A stretch of DNA of 64,000 nt from Blautia argi (lineage in GTDB: Bacteria > Bacillota > Clostridia > Lachnospirales > Lachnospiraceae). Below, in pieces: positions 38,916-48,924 of the stretch. Position numbers and translations under genes: made by a program. The stretch lies in the NCBI RefSeq assembly GCF_003287895.1, contig NZ_CP030280.1:2734501-2798500 (forward strand), written 5' to 3'. The notes beneath the pieces were generated by a model. It made no database searches, was not told where the DNA came from, and saw nothing but the letters and a program-made list of their open reading frames with translations. Within the stretch, counting starts at the first letter, position 1, and each line of letters opens with the position of its first letter.

Positions 38916-40184
38916 TTACGCAAATAATTCCTCAGCCACGCGAATGAGATATTCTGTATCCTTCACTCCCACGGTTTCATATGGAGAGTGCATAGCCAAC
39001 TGAGGCAGTCCGATATCCACTGCATTTAACGCCACCTTGGTATTGGAAATATTCCCAAGGGTAGATCCGCCCAAAATATCAGACCGGTTGGTAAAGGTCT
39101 GGAACGGCACATCTGCCTTGTGGCACAAATCCTTAAACATGGCTGCGGAAACGCCGTCTGTACAGTATTTCTGATTTGCGCTATGCTTAATTACAATGCC
39201 TTCATTTAAATACGGACGGTTTACCGGGTCTGCTTTCTCTGTATAATTGGGGTGAACAGCATGAGCATTGTCCGCAGATACCATAAAGCTGTCTGCCAGA
39301 TATCTTAAATAATCCTCATAATCCCCGCCGAGAGCCTGATTTACACGCACCAGTACATCATACAGGAAGGTAGAGGCTGCTCCCTGCTTTGTTCCGCTTC
39401 CCACTTCTTCATTATCCAGCACACAGTGTACGCCCATATACTCCTGCTTTTCTCCTGCCAGAAAGCCTTTTAAGGAAGAAAATGCACACTGTAAGTCATC
39501 CAGCCTTCCTATGGAAACATATTCCTCGTTGGCGCCCCAGATGCTGCCCTTTTCTCTGTTATACAGGAACAAATCATGTCCCAGAATGTCCTCTTCCTGT
39601 ACGTCTGCCGCTTCAGCTACAGTTTTCATAAACGTATCTTTTGCAGCAATGTCCCCAAACAATGGCAATAAATCTTTCTGTGCATTGTACTTGTATCCGT
39701 CATTGACCTCCCGGTTCATGTGAATCGCCAGATTGGGGATCAGCAGCAAATCTCTGTCCACGTCCACCAGCTTTGTCACCAGTTTTTCGCCCTCTTTTAC
39801 AATCACACGGCCAGCCACAGACAACGGTCTGTCAAACCATGGCGCACAAATCATGCCGCCATAACGCTCTACGTTCAGCTTCACATATTTGTTATCCACT
39901 GTCATTTCCGGATTTTCCTTAATTTTAAAGCAGGGAGAATCGCTGTGACTTGCCATGATACGGAATCCCTTCATCCCTTCTTCCGGTACCGCAAAGGCAA
40001 TCAGGGAAGAGTCATTTCTCGTAACAAAATATCTTCCGCCTTTTTTAACTGTCCATTTGTCTGTTTCCTTTAATTCCACATATCCTGCCTTCTCCAGAAT
40101 TTCCTTCATAGAAGCCACTGCATGAAAGCAGGTAGGGCTTTTCTCAATAAACTGAATTAATTCTTTTGCTGTTTCCTTATACAT
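38916..40184 (-). CDS. M18-family aspartyl-type aminopeptidase
   Basis: 422 residues from ATG 40184 with TTGGAGGT upstream. Motifs of peptidase M18: MASHSDSPCFKIK, VDRDLLLIPNLAIHM, HCVLDNEEVGSGTKQGA (catalytic Glu) and VSADNAHAVHPNY with the metal-binding Asp/His. A cytoplasmic, zinc-dependent tetrahedral peptidase that removes N-terminal residues, often acidic. Last gene of a run that starts with the Mo hydroxylase, 74 nt after the APC permease. Confidence 0.92.
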   Translation of the reverse strand: MYKETAKELIQFIEKSPTCFHAVASMKEILEKAGYVELKETDKWTVKKGGRYFVTRNDSSLIAFAVPEEGMKGFRIMASHSDSPCFKIKENPEMTVDNKYVKLNVERYGGMICAPWFDRPLSVAGRVIVKEGEKLVTKLVDVDRDLLLIPNLAIHMNREVNDGYKYNAQKDLLPLFGDIAAKDTFMKTVAEAADVQEEDILGHDLFLYNREKGSIWGANEEYVSIGRLDDLQCAFSSLKGFLAGEKQEYMGVHCVLDNEEVGSGTKQGAASTFLYDVLVRVNQALGGDYEDYLRYLADSFMVSADNAHAVHPNYTEKADPVNRPYLNEGIVIKHSANQKYCTDGVSAAMFKDLCHKADVPFQTFTNRSDILGGSTLGNISNTKVALNAVDIGLPQLAMHSPYETVGVKDTEYLIRVAEELFA

Positions 40185-40258
40185 CTTTTTACCTCCAAAA
40201 AGACAGAAGAGCTGCCCCACGAAACACTACTGTCCGTGTGACAACCCCCTGTTATAAA

Positions 40259-41671
40259 TTATTTGTTTTTAGAACGTCTTGCAATGACCGGCATAATAAA
40301 GCCAAGTCCAATGAGTACGAACGGTGTTACAATGTTCAGCACCAACTGGAAGGTATCCTCGGAATAAATCCCCAGAATACATGCAATAGCAGTAAAGGCG
40401 AAGCACCATACACCAAACACAATACCTACAGTCTTGCTCTTTACAAAACGGTATTCAGCGTGGAATTTATCTCCTGCTTTTTTCAATGCAATGTATGCCA
40501 CAAATACCCACAGATAACGAAGAGGCATACATACAGAGTTTACTTTTACCAGCCATTTTACCAGTACGTCTACACTTTCAATACCCAAAGCCGGAACAAT
40601 GATCAGAATGGATACAATGATGGTAACCATCTTATGTCCGTTTGTGTAAGTACCATATTTGTTCTGTTTGAACAGTGCCTTTGGAATATAGTTTTCATCT
40701 GCACTGTCAAGCAGCATACGAAGAGGCGCATCAATAGACAGAATCATAACTGCAAACTGTCCGATGAGGTTTGTAATCGCATATACCACTACAAAGAAGT
40801 CACCTACATGGTAATATTCACCTAATGTCTGGAATGCGTAGTAAGCACCATTTGTCATTAAGTCCTCAGGAATGTTGTTGGAATCAAACATCATACCAAG
40901 GGCAATGGTTCCAAGCACTGCACAGACTGTAACCATGATCGCAAGAGAAATCATACCTCTTGAGAAGTCCCTGGACGGATTCTTCATCTTATTTACATAA
41001 GGCGAAATCTTCTCACAACCGCCTACTGCAAAGACCAGAATAGACAGGTTCAGGAAGAACTTGCTGTCAAAAGTTGGCATAAAGGTCTTTAAGGACCAGT
41101 CAATATCCATAACCTTTGCTCCGGTAATAGCCGGTGCTGCAATCATCATAACAATAAACAACAGGGACATAATAAACATGGTAGAACCTGCCAGGGAAGT
41201 CAGCTTTTTCAAAACACCGATTCCTCTTGACGCAACCCATACTGCGAACAGGAACAGCACCAGACAGATTACTGCCAGCACTCTTACGTTCATCTGGCTG
41301 ATTCTGGCATCTCTGAAGATTGCCCAGCTTGCCGCGATCACAGAACCGTTTGGCTTCTGTGAAATATAAGGCATATGCACAATCCAGTAAGTCCAACCTG
41401 CCAGATAAGCCATTCTCGGTCCAATGGTTTCCAGAATCCAGGAACTCACACCGCCACCGGCATCTTTGAAGGCGCTTCCCATCTCACCCACCATAAGAGC
41501 ATATGGTACGAAATATACGGCAAAAATCAAAGCCCATGAAACAATCGCTTGTAAACCGCCGTATTCAGAAAAGCCGTTTATAACATTTCCAAAACCCCAT
41601 ACTGTGGAGAATGCCATAAAAGCAAGGCTATACCACATGATCTTTTTTTCACTTTCGTGGTTTTTCATCAC
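40259..41671 (-). CDS. APC-superfamily amino acid permease (YjeM-like)
   Basis: 470 residues, about twelve helices. The N-terminus (WYSLAFMAFSTVWGFGNVINGF) and GEMGSAFKDAGGGVSSWI fit the glutamate/GABA-type branch of the APC superfamily, closest in recollection to YjeM. Probably an amino acid importer or antiporter in the plasma membrane. It lies 73 nt downstream of the Mo-hydroxylase large subunit on the same strand and upstream of an aminopeptidase; a shared transcript is likely but the substrate link is unclear. AAGGAGAAG precedes the MM start. Confidence 0.87.
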   Translation of the reverse strand: MMKNHESEKKIMWYSLAFMAFSTVWGFGNVINGFSEYGGLQAIVSWALIFAVYFVPYALMVGEMGSAFKDAGGGVSSWILETIGPRMAYLAGWTYWIVHMPYISQKPNGSVIAASWAIFRDARISQMNVRVLAVICLVLFLFAVWVASRGIGVLKKLTSLAGSTMFIMSLLFIVMMIAAPAITGAKVMDIDWSLKTFMPTFDSKFFLNLSILVFAVGGCEKISPYVNKMKNPSRDFSRGMISLAIMVTVCAVLGTIALGMMFDSNNIPEDLMTNGAYYAFQTLGEYYHVGDFFVVVYAITNLIGQFAVMILSIDAPLRMLLDSADENYIPKALFKQNKYGTYTNGHKMVTIIVSILIIVPALGIESVDVLVKWLVKVNSVCMPLRYLWVFVAYIALKKAGDKFHAEYRFVKSKTVGIVFGVWCFAFTAIACILGIYSEDTFQLVLNIVTPFVLIGLGFIMPVIARRSKNK

Positions 41672-41744
41672 TTCTTCTCCTTAATGATTATTTTATTATT
41701 CTTTGACGCTTTGTGATTATACGAAAGAAAGTGTCTAATTATAG

Positions 41745-44037
41745 TCAAATATCCCTTTCTCTTGAAGCTAACTCCATAGCAATTTTTTCCGGTTTTATGG
41801 GCATTTCCCGCACACGGACGCCCACTGCATTGTACACCGCATTGGCAATGGCAGGACAAGGGGTGTTGATAACAATCTCACCAATGGATTTTGCACCAAA
41901 GGGGTGAGATTTTTCATAGCTTGGGGCAAAATCCACACGGATTTTCTGAATATCCACACGGCTTGGAATCTTGTACTGCATAAAGGAATTATTCCGAAGC
42001 TGTCCCTTTTCATTGTACTGAATATCCTCGTACAACGCCATGCCGATTCCCTGTGCCAGACCACCCTCTGTCTGTACTCTTGCCAGGTTGGGATTTACGG
42101 GAGTTCCGCAGTCTACCACTGCCGCATAATCAATTAATTCCACACTTCCGGTTTCTGTGTCCACTTCTACCTCAGCAACACCTGCCATAAAGGGAGGCGG
42201 TGAAATCTTAGAGGAGCGGTTTACGGTTACATGAAGAGATTCGTTGTTTCCACAGGTTCCCTTTACTGCAATCTCCTGCAAAGAAACCTCCCGGCTTCCG
42301 TCCAGAACATACACACGCTTTCCGTCAAATTCCACCTCTTCTGCTGCCGCTTCCAGCATTTCTGCTCCCAGCGCCCTGATTTTTTCTCTCAATTCTTTGC
42401 AGGCATCTGCAACTGCCATTCCAGTGACATAGGTTGTGGCAGAAGCGTAAGAACCGGAGTCATAAGGAGAAATATCCGTATCCACACCAAAGACCACAAT
42501 ATTGTCAAATTCCGTTTCCAGTACATCTGCCGCCATCTGGGAAAGAATGGTATCACAGCCGGTTCCCATATCGGTTGCCCCAAGACTTAAGGTATAAGAG
42601 CCGTCCTCTCCCAGTTTAATTGTTGCGCCGCCTACGTCAACCCCTGCAATGGCAGAACCCTGCATGGCAAGGGCTGCTCCTACCCCACGGATTTTTCCAT
42701 TTCCCATATCTCTTCTGGGATATTTTTCGTCCCAGCCAATCATTTGCTTTGCCTTTTCCAGACATTTATCCAGCGTACAGCTTGTGACCCACGGACTGCC
42801 GTCATAGCCGATGAATTTCCCGCCTTCTTTTGACATATTCAGTTCTCTGAAGCGCACCGGATCCATATGCATCTGTTCTGCCAGCTCGTCCACTGCTGAT
42901 TCCACTGCAAAAATCCCCTGGGTTGCCCCGTATCCGCGGTATGCTCCTGCTGACATGTGATTTGTATAAACAACATCAAAGGCAAAGCGGTATGCCTCTG
43001 TATTTCCGTACAGACCAAGAGGCTTATGACCGGACAGGCCTACTGTAGTGGGGCCATGCTCTCCGTAAGCACCGGTATTGGACAGCGTATAAATATCAAT
43101 CGCCTTTAAAATTCCCTGCTCATCCGCACCCAGACGCACCTTTACCTCCATTTCATGGCGAGGAGAGGAGCAAATCTGAGATTCATATCTGGAGAAAATC
43201 ATTTTTGCCGGACGTTTTGTCTTCAGCGTTACAAGAGCAGGATATACCTCTGCCACAGAGGTCTGTTTTGCCCCAAATCCGCCGCCAATACGCGGTTTGA
43301 TAACTCTTACGTTAGATGCACCGATTCCTAAAGCCCGTCCCAGGATTCTTCTGACATGGAAAGGAACCTGGGTAGAGGCAACCACATTTAACCTGCCGAA
43401 ATAGTCCAGATACGTATAGGCTCGGAAGGGTTTCCATCATTGCCTGCTGATTGGCTTTTGTATGATAAGTTCTCTCTACCACATATTTACAGTCTGCCAG
43501 AACTGCGTCCACATCGCCCAGAGCTTCCACCTTTGAAGCACAGAGGTTTCTCTTATTATCTGCCCCTACCGGTACTTTTGATTCCCAGTTATCCTCCGGA
43601 TGAAGCAGCACAGGATTATCCTTTGCCTTGTGGAAATCCAGCACTGGTTCCAAAAGCTCATAGCGTACCTTAATGATTTTCATTGCCTTATCCACTGCTT
43701 TTTCAGTTTCTCCCGCCACAATGGCAACTGCATCTCCCACAAACCGGATATGACGGTCCAGAATCAGTCTGTCGTAGGGACTTAATTCCGGATAAGTCTG
43801 GCCTGCAAAGGTAAACCTCTCCTGAGGCACATCTTTGTAGGTCAGAACACAGGCAATCCCCGGAACCTTTTTCGCTGCGTCTGTACGGATTTCCTCAATC
43901 ATGGCATGGGCGTGGGGACTTCTTAAGACCTTTACAATCAGACAGTCCTTTGGCGCCAGATCATCGGTGTATACTGGTTGACCTGTTACAAGGGCTTCTG
44001 CGTCCTTTTTCTTCATAGGCTGATTTACATAACTCAT
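41745..44037 (-). CDS. xdhA: Xanthine dehydrogenase-family molybdenum-binding subunit, frameshifted
   Basis: 763 residues after removing one base; ATG 44037 overlaps the 2Fe-2S subunit stop. The N-terminal a/b hammerhead domain (ALVTGQPVYTDDL) runs to QQAMMET. The frame breaks at CCC (plus-strand GGG 43428-43430); with CC it reads TFRAYTYLDYFGRLN and continues to VVASTQVPF. Mo-cofactor motifs: GGGFGAKQ, AGAYRGYGATQG, and near the C-terminus FGAKSIGE with the active-site Glu. It hydroxylates purines or related N-heterocycles. Because FAD and 2Fe-2S subunits are separate genes, it belongs to the three-subunit bacterial type. The exact substrate is not evident. Confidence 0.88.
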
Positions 44038-44504
44038 TCCTTCCCACCGCCTTCCTTTTTCGCTTCCAGAAATTTCAGAATACTTCTGGTCTGTCCCATA
44101 AAGCCGGAACAGCGGCACAGATTTCCTGCCAGATATTCATTAATTTCCGCCTCTGAAGGATTCTCCAGCTCCTTTAACATAGCAAATACGTTCATGATAA
44201 ATCCGGGATTACAGAATCCGCACTGTTCCGCTCCCTCTCCTGCCAGAAAATCTCCAAACTCCTTTGCTTCCTCCTGCATACCTTCCAGCGTTACCACATG
44301 CTTTCCCTCTGCCCTTGCTGTAAGCATGCTGCAGGAAAGCACCGGCTTATCCTCCATTAAGACTGTACACAGTCCGCAGTTAGCTGTTTCACAACCTCTT
44401 TTTACACTATAACAGCCCAGTTCCCGCAGGGTATCCAGAAGCAAGGCGTCCGGCTCTGCCTGCACCTGTGTCTTTTCCCCATTCAGCCAGAATTTAATTT
44501 CCAT
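44034..44504 (-). CDS. xdhC: Xanthine dehydrogenase-family 2Fe-2S subunit
   Basis: 156 residues. The plant-ferredoxin domain has Cys 38, 43, 46 and 58 (RGCETANCGLC...SC); the C-terminal helical domain has Cys 95, 98, 130 and 132 (QCGFC and CRCSG). This is the usual twin-cluster subunit passing electrons from the Mo site to FAD. Overlaps the FAD subunit by 11 nt and the Mo subunit by 4 nt, so all three are translationally coupled. Confidence 0.93.
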   Translation of the reverse strand: MEIKFWLNGEKTQVQAEPDALLLDTLRELGCYSVKRGCETANCGLCTVLMEDKPVLSCSMLTARAEGKHVVTLEGMQEEAKEFGDFLAGEGAEQCGFCNPGFIMNVFAMLKELENPSEAEINEYLAGNLCRCSGFMGQTRSILKFLEAKKEGGGKE

Positions 44505-45315
44505 TTTCCATACCTCCTGCTGCCTGTAATGCCCGTTTTACCAGAACGCCTGTTAAATGGCTTCTGTATTCTTTGGAAGCTCTCATATTACTTCCTGTCT
44601 TCACAGTTTCCTTTGCATACTGTGCAAAATCCATAGCAGATTTCTCCTGTTCTTCCTGATTTTTATTCAGAAAATCTTTTAAAATCCCCTGGGTATCCGG
44701 CACCAATCTTGCCCTTTGCGGACAGGCGCCTACTGCTGCTCTGACTTCCCCGTCTGCAAACAGCCCTACACTGCAAGTCAGTACAGGAAAATCTGTGCTG
44801 CTGTTTCTCTGACTTAGGTATACGGTTCTTACCGGTCTTTTCTTCACAAGAATCCGCACCAAAATATCCCGATCCGGCTTGCTCTGTGCAAATTGAGCCA
44901 ACGGTACAACGCCCCCTTTGTAAAGCTCTACATAAGAATCCATAGCTAAAAACATGGTCAGCACATCAGAAAATCCGTATCTGCCGAAAATGCTTCCTCC
45001 TACTGTGGCACAGTTGCGAAACTGTACGCCTACAATGTGACGCAGGCTTTCCTTCATGGCGTCTTTGGTATATGCCTCCAGCCCCTTATGGGTTTCCAGT
45101 GCATGCAGGGACGTCATAGCACCGATTCTGAATTCCTCCTCTGTTTCTTCTATGGTGTCCAGACCCAGTCCGGATAAATCAATGGCTGTGCTGACATTTC
45201 GGTTTCCCATTTTCAGCCATACCATCCCGCCAAGCACACAGGCGGTTCTTTTCTGATTCAAAAGGTACGCCTCTTCCAGGTCTTTTACCTTTACATATTC
45301 TTTAATCTTTAACAT
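44494..45315 (-). CDS. xdhB: Xanthine dehydrogenase-family FAD-binding subunit
   Basis: 273 residues from ATG 45315 with GAGGAAAGG upstream. FAD-binding PCMH-type fold with ACVLGGMVWLKMG near residue 27 and the second FAD motif CATVGGSIFGRYGFSD; C-terminal CO-dehydrogenase flavoprotein domain. It lacks the longer loops of E. coli XdhB and is short but complete. First gene of the Mo-hydroxylase operon. Confidence 0.9.
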   Translation of the reverse strand: MLKIKEYVKVKDLEEAYLLNQKRTACVLGGMVWLKMGNRNVSTAIDLSGLGLDTIEETEEEFRIGAMTSLHALETHKGLEAYTKDAMKESLRHIVGVQFRNCATVGGSIFGRYGFSDVLTMFLAMDSYVELYKGGVVPLAQFAQSKPDRDILVRILVKKRPVRTVYLSQRNSSTDFPVLTCSVGLFADGEVRAAVGACPQRARLVPDTQGILKDFLNKNQEEQEKSAMDFAQYAKETVKTGSNMRASKEYRSHLTGVLVKRALQAAGGMENGN

Positions 45316-45348
45316 AGCCTTTCCTCTCTGATTTCTACATTTAATTCC

Positions 45349-45378
45349 AGTATAATACAGGGTTTTTACAGGTGGCAA
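45349..45378 (-). promoter_or_regulatory. Promoter of the Mo-hydroxylase operon
   Basis: On the minus strand TTGCCA (45373-45378), 18 bp, TATACT (45349-45354), giving a start near 45342 and a leader of under 30 nt before xdhB. No operator symmetry was seen. Confidence 0.6.
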
Positions 45379-45473
45379 GTATTTTCTCTTTCCTTTTTTG
45401 GAAAGTCGTATTAAAATAATTACATCTATGTCTGTTTTTTACAGATATTGAGGAAAAGAAGGAGATTTTGACT

Positions 45474-46844
45474 ATGAAACACACAACTGACCTGGGACAG
45501 GACAGGATTGGCCCTCTGGTCTTAAAGCTGGCGATTCCCTCCATGATTGCTCAGTTTGTCACAGTCTTATACAGTACCATTGACCGCATATTTATCGGGA
45601 ATATTCCTAAAATCGGCGATGCTGCCCTGGCAGGTGTGGGCGTCTGCGGGCCTATCGTCACCTTACTGACGTCCTTTGGTACTCTTATAGGGCTGGGCGG
45701 CTCTATCCTTATGGCCATGCGTATGGGAGCAGGACGTAAAAAGCAGGCAGAATCCATACTGGCTCACAGCTTTGCCATGCTGACTGTATTTTCCGTTTTG
45801 CTGACAATTCTGTTTTTACTCAGCAAAAAGCATCTGCTGAACTGGTTCGGCGCAAGCTCTGTGACCTTCCCTTACGCAGATTCTTACCTGACCATTTATA
45901 CCGCCGGAACCTTTTTTGCCCTAATGGCTATTGGACTGAATTATTTTATTACCTGTCAGGGCTTTCCCGCCATTGGTATGGTAACCGTGCTTATGGGAGC
46001 TGTAACGAATATCCTTTTAGACCCTGTTTTTATCTTTGTCCTGGATATGAAGGTGGCAGGGGCAGCCGTTGCCACTGTAATCGCCCAGTTTGCATCCTGT
46101 GCCTTTGCTTTTTGTTTTCTCACAGGAAAGAAAATTCCCATACGCATTACATGGCTTCGGAAAAAATCCTTTTCTCCGCTGATTGTGAAGAAAATTATCG
46201 GGCTTGGCATTTCCCCTTTCTTGATTCTGGCAACAGACAGTGTGATTATCATTGTACTGAATACCGTGTTGCAGAAATACGGAGGCCCGAAGGAAGGAGA
46301 TATTCTCATTACCTGCGCCACCATTGTCCAGAGCTACATGATGCTGATTACCGGTCCCATGCTTGGTATTTCCAGCGGTACCCAGGCCATTTTAAGCTAT
46401 AACTATGGAGCAAGAGAAATAAAACGGGTGAAAAAAGCAGAGAAATATATTTTGCTTCTATGTCTGTGCTTTACCACTGTCATGTTCCTGATTTCCCGGA
46501 TTATACCGGAATCTTTTATCCGTATTTTTACCAAAGACCCGGTTCAGCTGCAGCTTTGCACCTGGGGAATCAGTGTATTTACCCTGATGATAATCCCTTT
46601 AAGCTTTCAGTATGTATTCGTGGACGGTTTTACTGCTCTTGGGCGCAGCAAAACCGCCCTGGTGCTTTCGCTCTGGCGAAAGGGAGATTATATGCTCTTT
46701 ACTATGATACTGCCTGTTTTCTTTGGCGCCAGAAGCGCTTTCTACGCACAGCCTCTGGCAGACGGTATCGGCGCTGTGATGTCCACCATTGCCTTTTTGC
46801 TGATTTTTAAAAAACATCTGGAAAAGCGGGAAGCGCAACCATAG
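45474..46844 (+). CDS. MATE-family efflux protein
   Basis: 456 residues from ATG 45474 with AAGGAG upstream. Twelve helices in two MatE halves; the N-terminus LVLKLAIPSMIAQFVTVLYSTIDRIFIG is typical (in part). Na+ or H+ coupled export of drugs or metabolites. Monocistronic by position: divergent from the Mo-hydroxylase operon and followed by a 146-bp gap with no recognised signal. No regulator adjacent. Confidence 0.9.
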   Translation: MKHTTDLGQDRIGPLVLKLAIPSMIAQFVTVLYSTIDRIFIGNIPKIGDAALAGVGVCGPIVTLLTSFGTLIGLGGSILMAMRMGAGRKKQAESILAHSFAMLTVFSVLLTILFLLSKKHLLNWFGASSVTFPYADSYLTIYTAGTFFALMAIGLNYFITCQGFPAIGMVTVLMGAVTNILLDPVFIFVLDMKVAGAAVATVIAQFASCAFAFCFLTGKKIPIRITWLRKKSFSPLIVKKIIGLGISPFLILATDSVIIIVLNTVLQKYGGPKEGDILITCATIVQSYMMLITGPMLGISSGTQAILSYNYGAREIKRVKKAEKYILLLCLCFTTVMFLISRIIPESFIRIFTKDPVQLQLCTWGISVFTLMIIPLSFQYVFVDGFTALGRSKTALVLSLWRKGDYMLFTMILPVFFGARSAFYAQPLADGIGAVMSTIAFLLIFKKHLEKREAQP

Positions 46845-46990
46845 GCATGCTGGTTCTCTGCTGCCCTGTATGCTTTTGTCATAATCTTTTGCTGAAACGG
46901 ATATATTATTTTGCTGTATATTCCTTTGAAGAAATTTGAATAAAAGGAATCTGAAACCTTATAAGTTTTACGAAACAGGAGGTCTTGCTC

Positions 46991-47641
46991 ATGAAAAAAC
47001 AGTTCTCAAAAAAATATGCTTTGCTGATGCTCATCATAAGTTTACTGGCTCTCCCCGCCTGCGGCAAGGATAAAGAGGCACAGGAAGAGGCAGCGCTAGA
47101 TGCCGTATCCGCTTCTGTAAGCGGAACCTTAACACGGTTTACCGGTTCAGAGCTTTCCCTGGAAACAGATACAGGAGAAAAACTGACCTTTGATAATTGC
47201 TCAGATGCCAGTCTGGAACTGGAAAATGGCATTATTCCGGGAAACAATATCACCATTGTTTATACCGGTTCTGTAAAAGACGGGGGTTCCGGCAATGCAA
47301 AGGTTCGGAAAATCATTTCTACAGAAGACAATTCCGGTGTATTAAACCTGGCAGAGAAAGCAGAAGAAGGTCTGACAAATGTAAACGGTTCTGCTGTAAA
47401 CAGTCAGGAGGCCGGACAGGATACTCCTGAAAGCGGCGTTTCTGTAGAAGAAACAAACGGTACCGGAACCATTATAAGCGGCGTAAATGTCCGCTCTGAT
47501 GCACAATCAGGTTCTGAAATTTTAGGTCAGTTAGATGGAGGCGATTCTGTACGGGTAACAGGTATCTGCGAAAATGGCTGGTATCGGATTATCTATGAAA
47601 ACCAGACGGGATATGTCTGGCAGGATTATATTTTTTACTAG
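46991..47641 (+). CDS. SH3b-domain lipoprotein
   Basis: 216 residues from ATG 46991 with AGGAGG 8 nt upstream. Lipobox ALPAC (about Cys 22) after a basic N-terminus. An OB-like beta region (about 35-110: SVSGTLTRFTGSELSLETD) is followed by an acidic linker and a C-terminal bacterial SH3 domain (about 157-216: GVNVRSDAQSGSEILGQL, GWYRIIYENQTGYVW), which usually binds peptidoglycan peptides. Probably a surface protein tethered to membrane and wall. Function otherwise unknown. Confidence 0.87.
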   Translation: MKKQFSKKYALLMLIISLLALPACGKDKEAQEEAALDAVSASVSGTLTRFTGSELSLETDTGEKLTFDNCSDASLELENGIIPGNNITIVYTGSVKDGGSGNAKVRKIISTEDNSGVLNLAEKAEEGLTNVNGSAVNSQEAGQDTPESGVSVEETNGTGTIISGVNVRSDAQSGSEILGQLDGGDSVRVTGICENGWYRIIYENQTGYVWQDYIFY

Positions 47642-47643
47642 CC

Positions 47644-47715
47644 AAAAAGGCGGTGCTGCACCAAACAGCAATCCGGAAATTTCCCGGTATGTATTTGATG
47701 CAGCACCGCCTTTTT
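47644..47715. terminator. Bidirectional terminator between the SH3 lipoprotein and asnA
   Basis: Perfect 17-bp stem (47644-47660 with 47699-47715) with a 38-nt loop; the plus-strand arm ends in TTTTT and the minus-strand arm likewise. Serves two convergent genes. Confidence 0.85.
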
Positions 47716-47716
47716 C

Positions 47717-48724
47717 CTATAAAATTTCGATTCCTGCTTTTTTGCAGGCTTTTAAAGTTTCTTCGTCCCAAAGAGATGCCTGAACCTCTCCCACATGCAC
47801 TTTTCCCAGAAGCAGCATGCAGATTCTGGACTGTCCGATACCGCCCCCGATAGTCAGAGGCAGTTTGCCCTCCAGAAGCATTTTGTGGAAAGGAAGATTT
47901 CTTCTGTCATCACAGCCTGCCTTTGTAAGCTGTTCGTCCAGGGCTTTTTCATCTACACGGATTCCCATGGAGGAAATTTCAAGGGCACACTGCAAAGGCT
48001 CATGCCAGAAAAGAATATCACAGTTTAATTTCCAGTCGTCATAGTCCGGAGCTCTCCCATCGTGTCTTTCACCGGAAGCCAGCACATCTCCAATCTGCAT
48101 AATACATACGGTTTTGTGTTCTTTTGTGTAAGCATTTTCTCTTTCCTTTGGCGTCAGATTCGGATATAAATCCTCCAGTTCCTGTGAGGTAATAAAAGCA
48201 ACCTCTCTGCAAAGCTCTGTGTCCAAATGCTCATACTGGTATTTAATTTCGTCCAGAGCATTGCAGATAGCGCCCACAATCCGGTTGACCGTACTTTTCA
48301 GATACTCCAGATTCCGGTCTTCTCTGGTAATAATTTTTTCCCAATCCCACTGGTCTACATAAACGGAATGTAAATTATCCAGTTCTTCGTCCCTGCGGAC
48401 TGCATTCATATCCGTAAGAAGTCCTTTTCCTACGCGGAAATCATAATGATACAGCGCCATACGTTTCCATTTTGCCAGAGAATGTACCACTTGTGCATTC
48501 ACCCCTGCATCTGGAATGTCAAAAGTAACCGGGCGCTCAATTCCATTCAAATCATCATTCAGCCCGGAAGCCGGGTCTACAAACAGCGGCGCGGTCACCC
48601 TTTTTAATTTCAATGCCATACAAAGCTTTTTCTGCATAAGATTCTTAATGGCACCGATTGCTTCCTGTGTTTCATATCTGGATAAACAGGATTTATAATT
48701 TTCCGGTATAATTACTTTTCCCAT
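47717..48724 (-). CDS. asnA: Aspartate-ammonia ligase (asparagine synthetase A)
   Basis: 335 residues of normal AsnA length. Class-II aminoacyl-tRNA-synthetase-like fold with LFVDPASGLNDDLNG, HSVYVDQWDWEK, CDILFWH and the C-terminal TIGGGIGQSRICMLLL motif 3. Makes asparagine from aspartate, ammonia and ATP. No T-box or other leader element was found in the 200-bp upstream gap, which it shares with the divergent DtxR-type gene. Confidence 0.95.
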   Translation of the reverse strand: MGKVIIPENYKSCLSRYETQEAIGAIKNLMQKKLCMALKLKRVTAPLFVDPASGLNDDLNGIERPVTFDIPDAGVNAQVVHSLAKWKRMALYHYDFRVGKGLLTDMNAVRRDEELDNLHSVYVDQWDWEKIITREDRNLEYLKSTVNRIVGAICNALDEIKYQYEHLDTELCREVAFITSQELEDLYPNLTPKERENAYTKEHKTVCIMQIGDVLASGERHDGRAPDYDDWKLNCDILFWHEPLQCALEISSMGIRVDEKALDEQLTKAGCDDRRNLPFHKMLLEGKLPLTIGGGIGQSRICMLLLGKVHVGEVQASLWDEETLKACKKAGIEIL

Positions 48725-48859
48725 ATGCTTTCCTCCTGTGAGATTTTAAGTTTTCATAGTATTAAAACACTGTGCTTAGTGTAATACAAAAATACGGTAA
48801 TGTAAACACGAAATTTATTTTACAGACATAGTCCGCCCACAAAAACTGACTTTTTCTGT

Positions 48860-48888
48860 TTGAACTCCCACCCGAAATATGCTATTCT
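48860..48888 (+). promoter_or_regulatory. Promoter of the DtxR-type regulator gene
   Basis: TTGAAC (48860-48865), 17 bp, TATTCT (48883-48888), placing the start near 48895 and GGGAGGAG about 15 nt later. Confidence 0.6.
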
Positions 48889-48924
48889 GTTGATAATATA
48901 TTTTGTTTGGGAGGAGCAATACAT

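Noticed and set aside
41668..41859. Short minus-strand frame at the end of the Mo subunit
   Set aside because: It overlaps the conserved C-terminus of the Mo subunit in another frame and has no support.
48725..48924. T-box or other riboswitch upstream of asnA
   Set aside because: No T-box sequence (AGGGTGGAACCGCG-like) or long structured leader was found on the minus strand.
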